Shown here: piece after piece, positions 12,092-12,119 of the stretch
Numbering within the stretch: position 1 is the first letter of the stretch
Layout of the letters: each line of letters opens with the position of its first letter
Assembly (NCBI GenBank): GCA_903870305.1
Contig: CAIQCM010000159.1
Span: forward strand, 1 to 12,119
DNA from: an uncultured bacterium
GTDB lineage: Bacteria; Patescibacteriota; Patescibacteriia; CAIQCM01
Length of the DNA stretch: 12,119 bases
Direction of reading: 5' to 3'
The notes under the pieces: generated by a model
Told to the model about the DNA's origin: nothing
Databases searched by the model: none
What the model saw: the letters and a program-made list of their open reading frames with translations, nothing else
Made by a program: the position numbers and the translations under genes

Positions 12092-12119
12092 ATGTCCGAC
12101 AACATCATTCGTCTCTCAG
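12092..12119 (+). CDS. Partial second copy of the HTH gene, divergent, cut by the window end
   Basis: ATG at 12092 followed by codons for MSDNIIRLS, identical in DNA to the start of the gene at 11904, with the same 10-nt spacer and heptamer half-array upstream. Only 28 nt are present, so whether it is a full gene, a divergent paralogue or an assembly product cannot be told. Confidence 0.6.

Larger units (their letters stand above)
11877..12119. repeat. 70-nt inverted duplication containing heptamer locus C and the 5' end of the HTH gene
   Basis: 11877-11946 and 12050-12119 are reverse complements with a single mismatch over 70 nt; the right arm runs to the last base of the window, so its true length is unknown. 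Each arm holds the first nine HTH codons, a 10-nt spacer and a five-unit heptamer half-array (11915-11949; 12047-12081). The 103-nt sequence between the arms is not palindromic overall, which argues against a simple fold-back artefact but does not exclude misassembly. Confidence 0.85.

Overview
The window most likely comes from a Patescibacteria/CPR (Parcubacteria-like) genome from a metagenome. Reasons: compact, nearly one-directional gene layout; moderate-to-high GC; a secreted GHL15-type protein fused to FG-GAP-like repeats with the 'GAGxGGGPxxRVFD...FFAY...GGVxVAxGD' pattern I associate with this group; a truncated-looking dihydroorotate dehydrogenase relative; and few recognisable mobile genes. 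The lineage call is inference. TGA is used as a normal stop (pyrE, pyrF, HAD). Every complete gene is on the minus strand, so transcription runs right to left. The only plus-strand gene is a 28-nt fragment at the right edge.

Layout in transcription order. (1) 11.6-12.12 kb: a small HTH (excisionase/MerR-like) gene whose 5' region is the left half of an inverted duplication; the start of a second, divergent copy is cut by the window end. (2) 7.46-11.5 kb: a two-gene surface operon. It has a secreted GHL15-like glycoside hydrolase homologue with FG-GAP-like repeats, then a single-pass membrane protein with a large extracytoplasmic beta-sandwich part. (3) 6.6-7.4 kb: a HAD phosphatase with its own promoter and terminator. 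(4) 5.4-6.48 kb: a ROK-family protein with its own terminator and a promoter buried in a 31-nt palindrome. (5) 3.4-5.37 kb: a GT4 glycosyltransferase followed by two small unknown genes. (6) 0.06-3.36 kb: a pyrimidine block, pyrE-pyrF, then pyrC, then a short pyrD-like ORF. These cover the last four steps from carbamoyl-aspartate to UMP; no pyrB or carAB is present here.

Regulatory DNA is unusually readable. The three pyrimidine units share one promoter design (TTTACA-N17-TAAGGTT) and the glycosyltransferase has the same design with TTGACA. Three near-identical terminators separate the units. The strongest unexplained signal is a recurring structure: two half-arrays of five heptamers each (35 nt), in inverted orientation around a core that usually has a hairpin. 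It occurs at 5239-5326 (heptamer type CATGAA) and at 11513-11633 and 11915-12081 (type TAATATC). Each lies directly upstream of a start codon that lacks a visible Shine-Dalgarno, whereas the pyrE/F/C, small hypothetical, ROK and HAD genes have clear AAAGGA or AGGAGG sites.

No tRNA, rRNA, CRISPR array, IS or transposase gene was seen. No gene-free stretch exceeds about 250 nt, and all longer gaps are accounted for by promoters, terminators or repeats.
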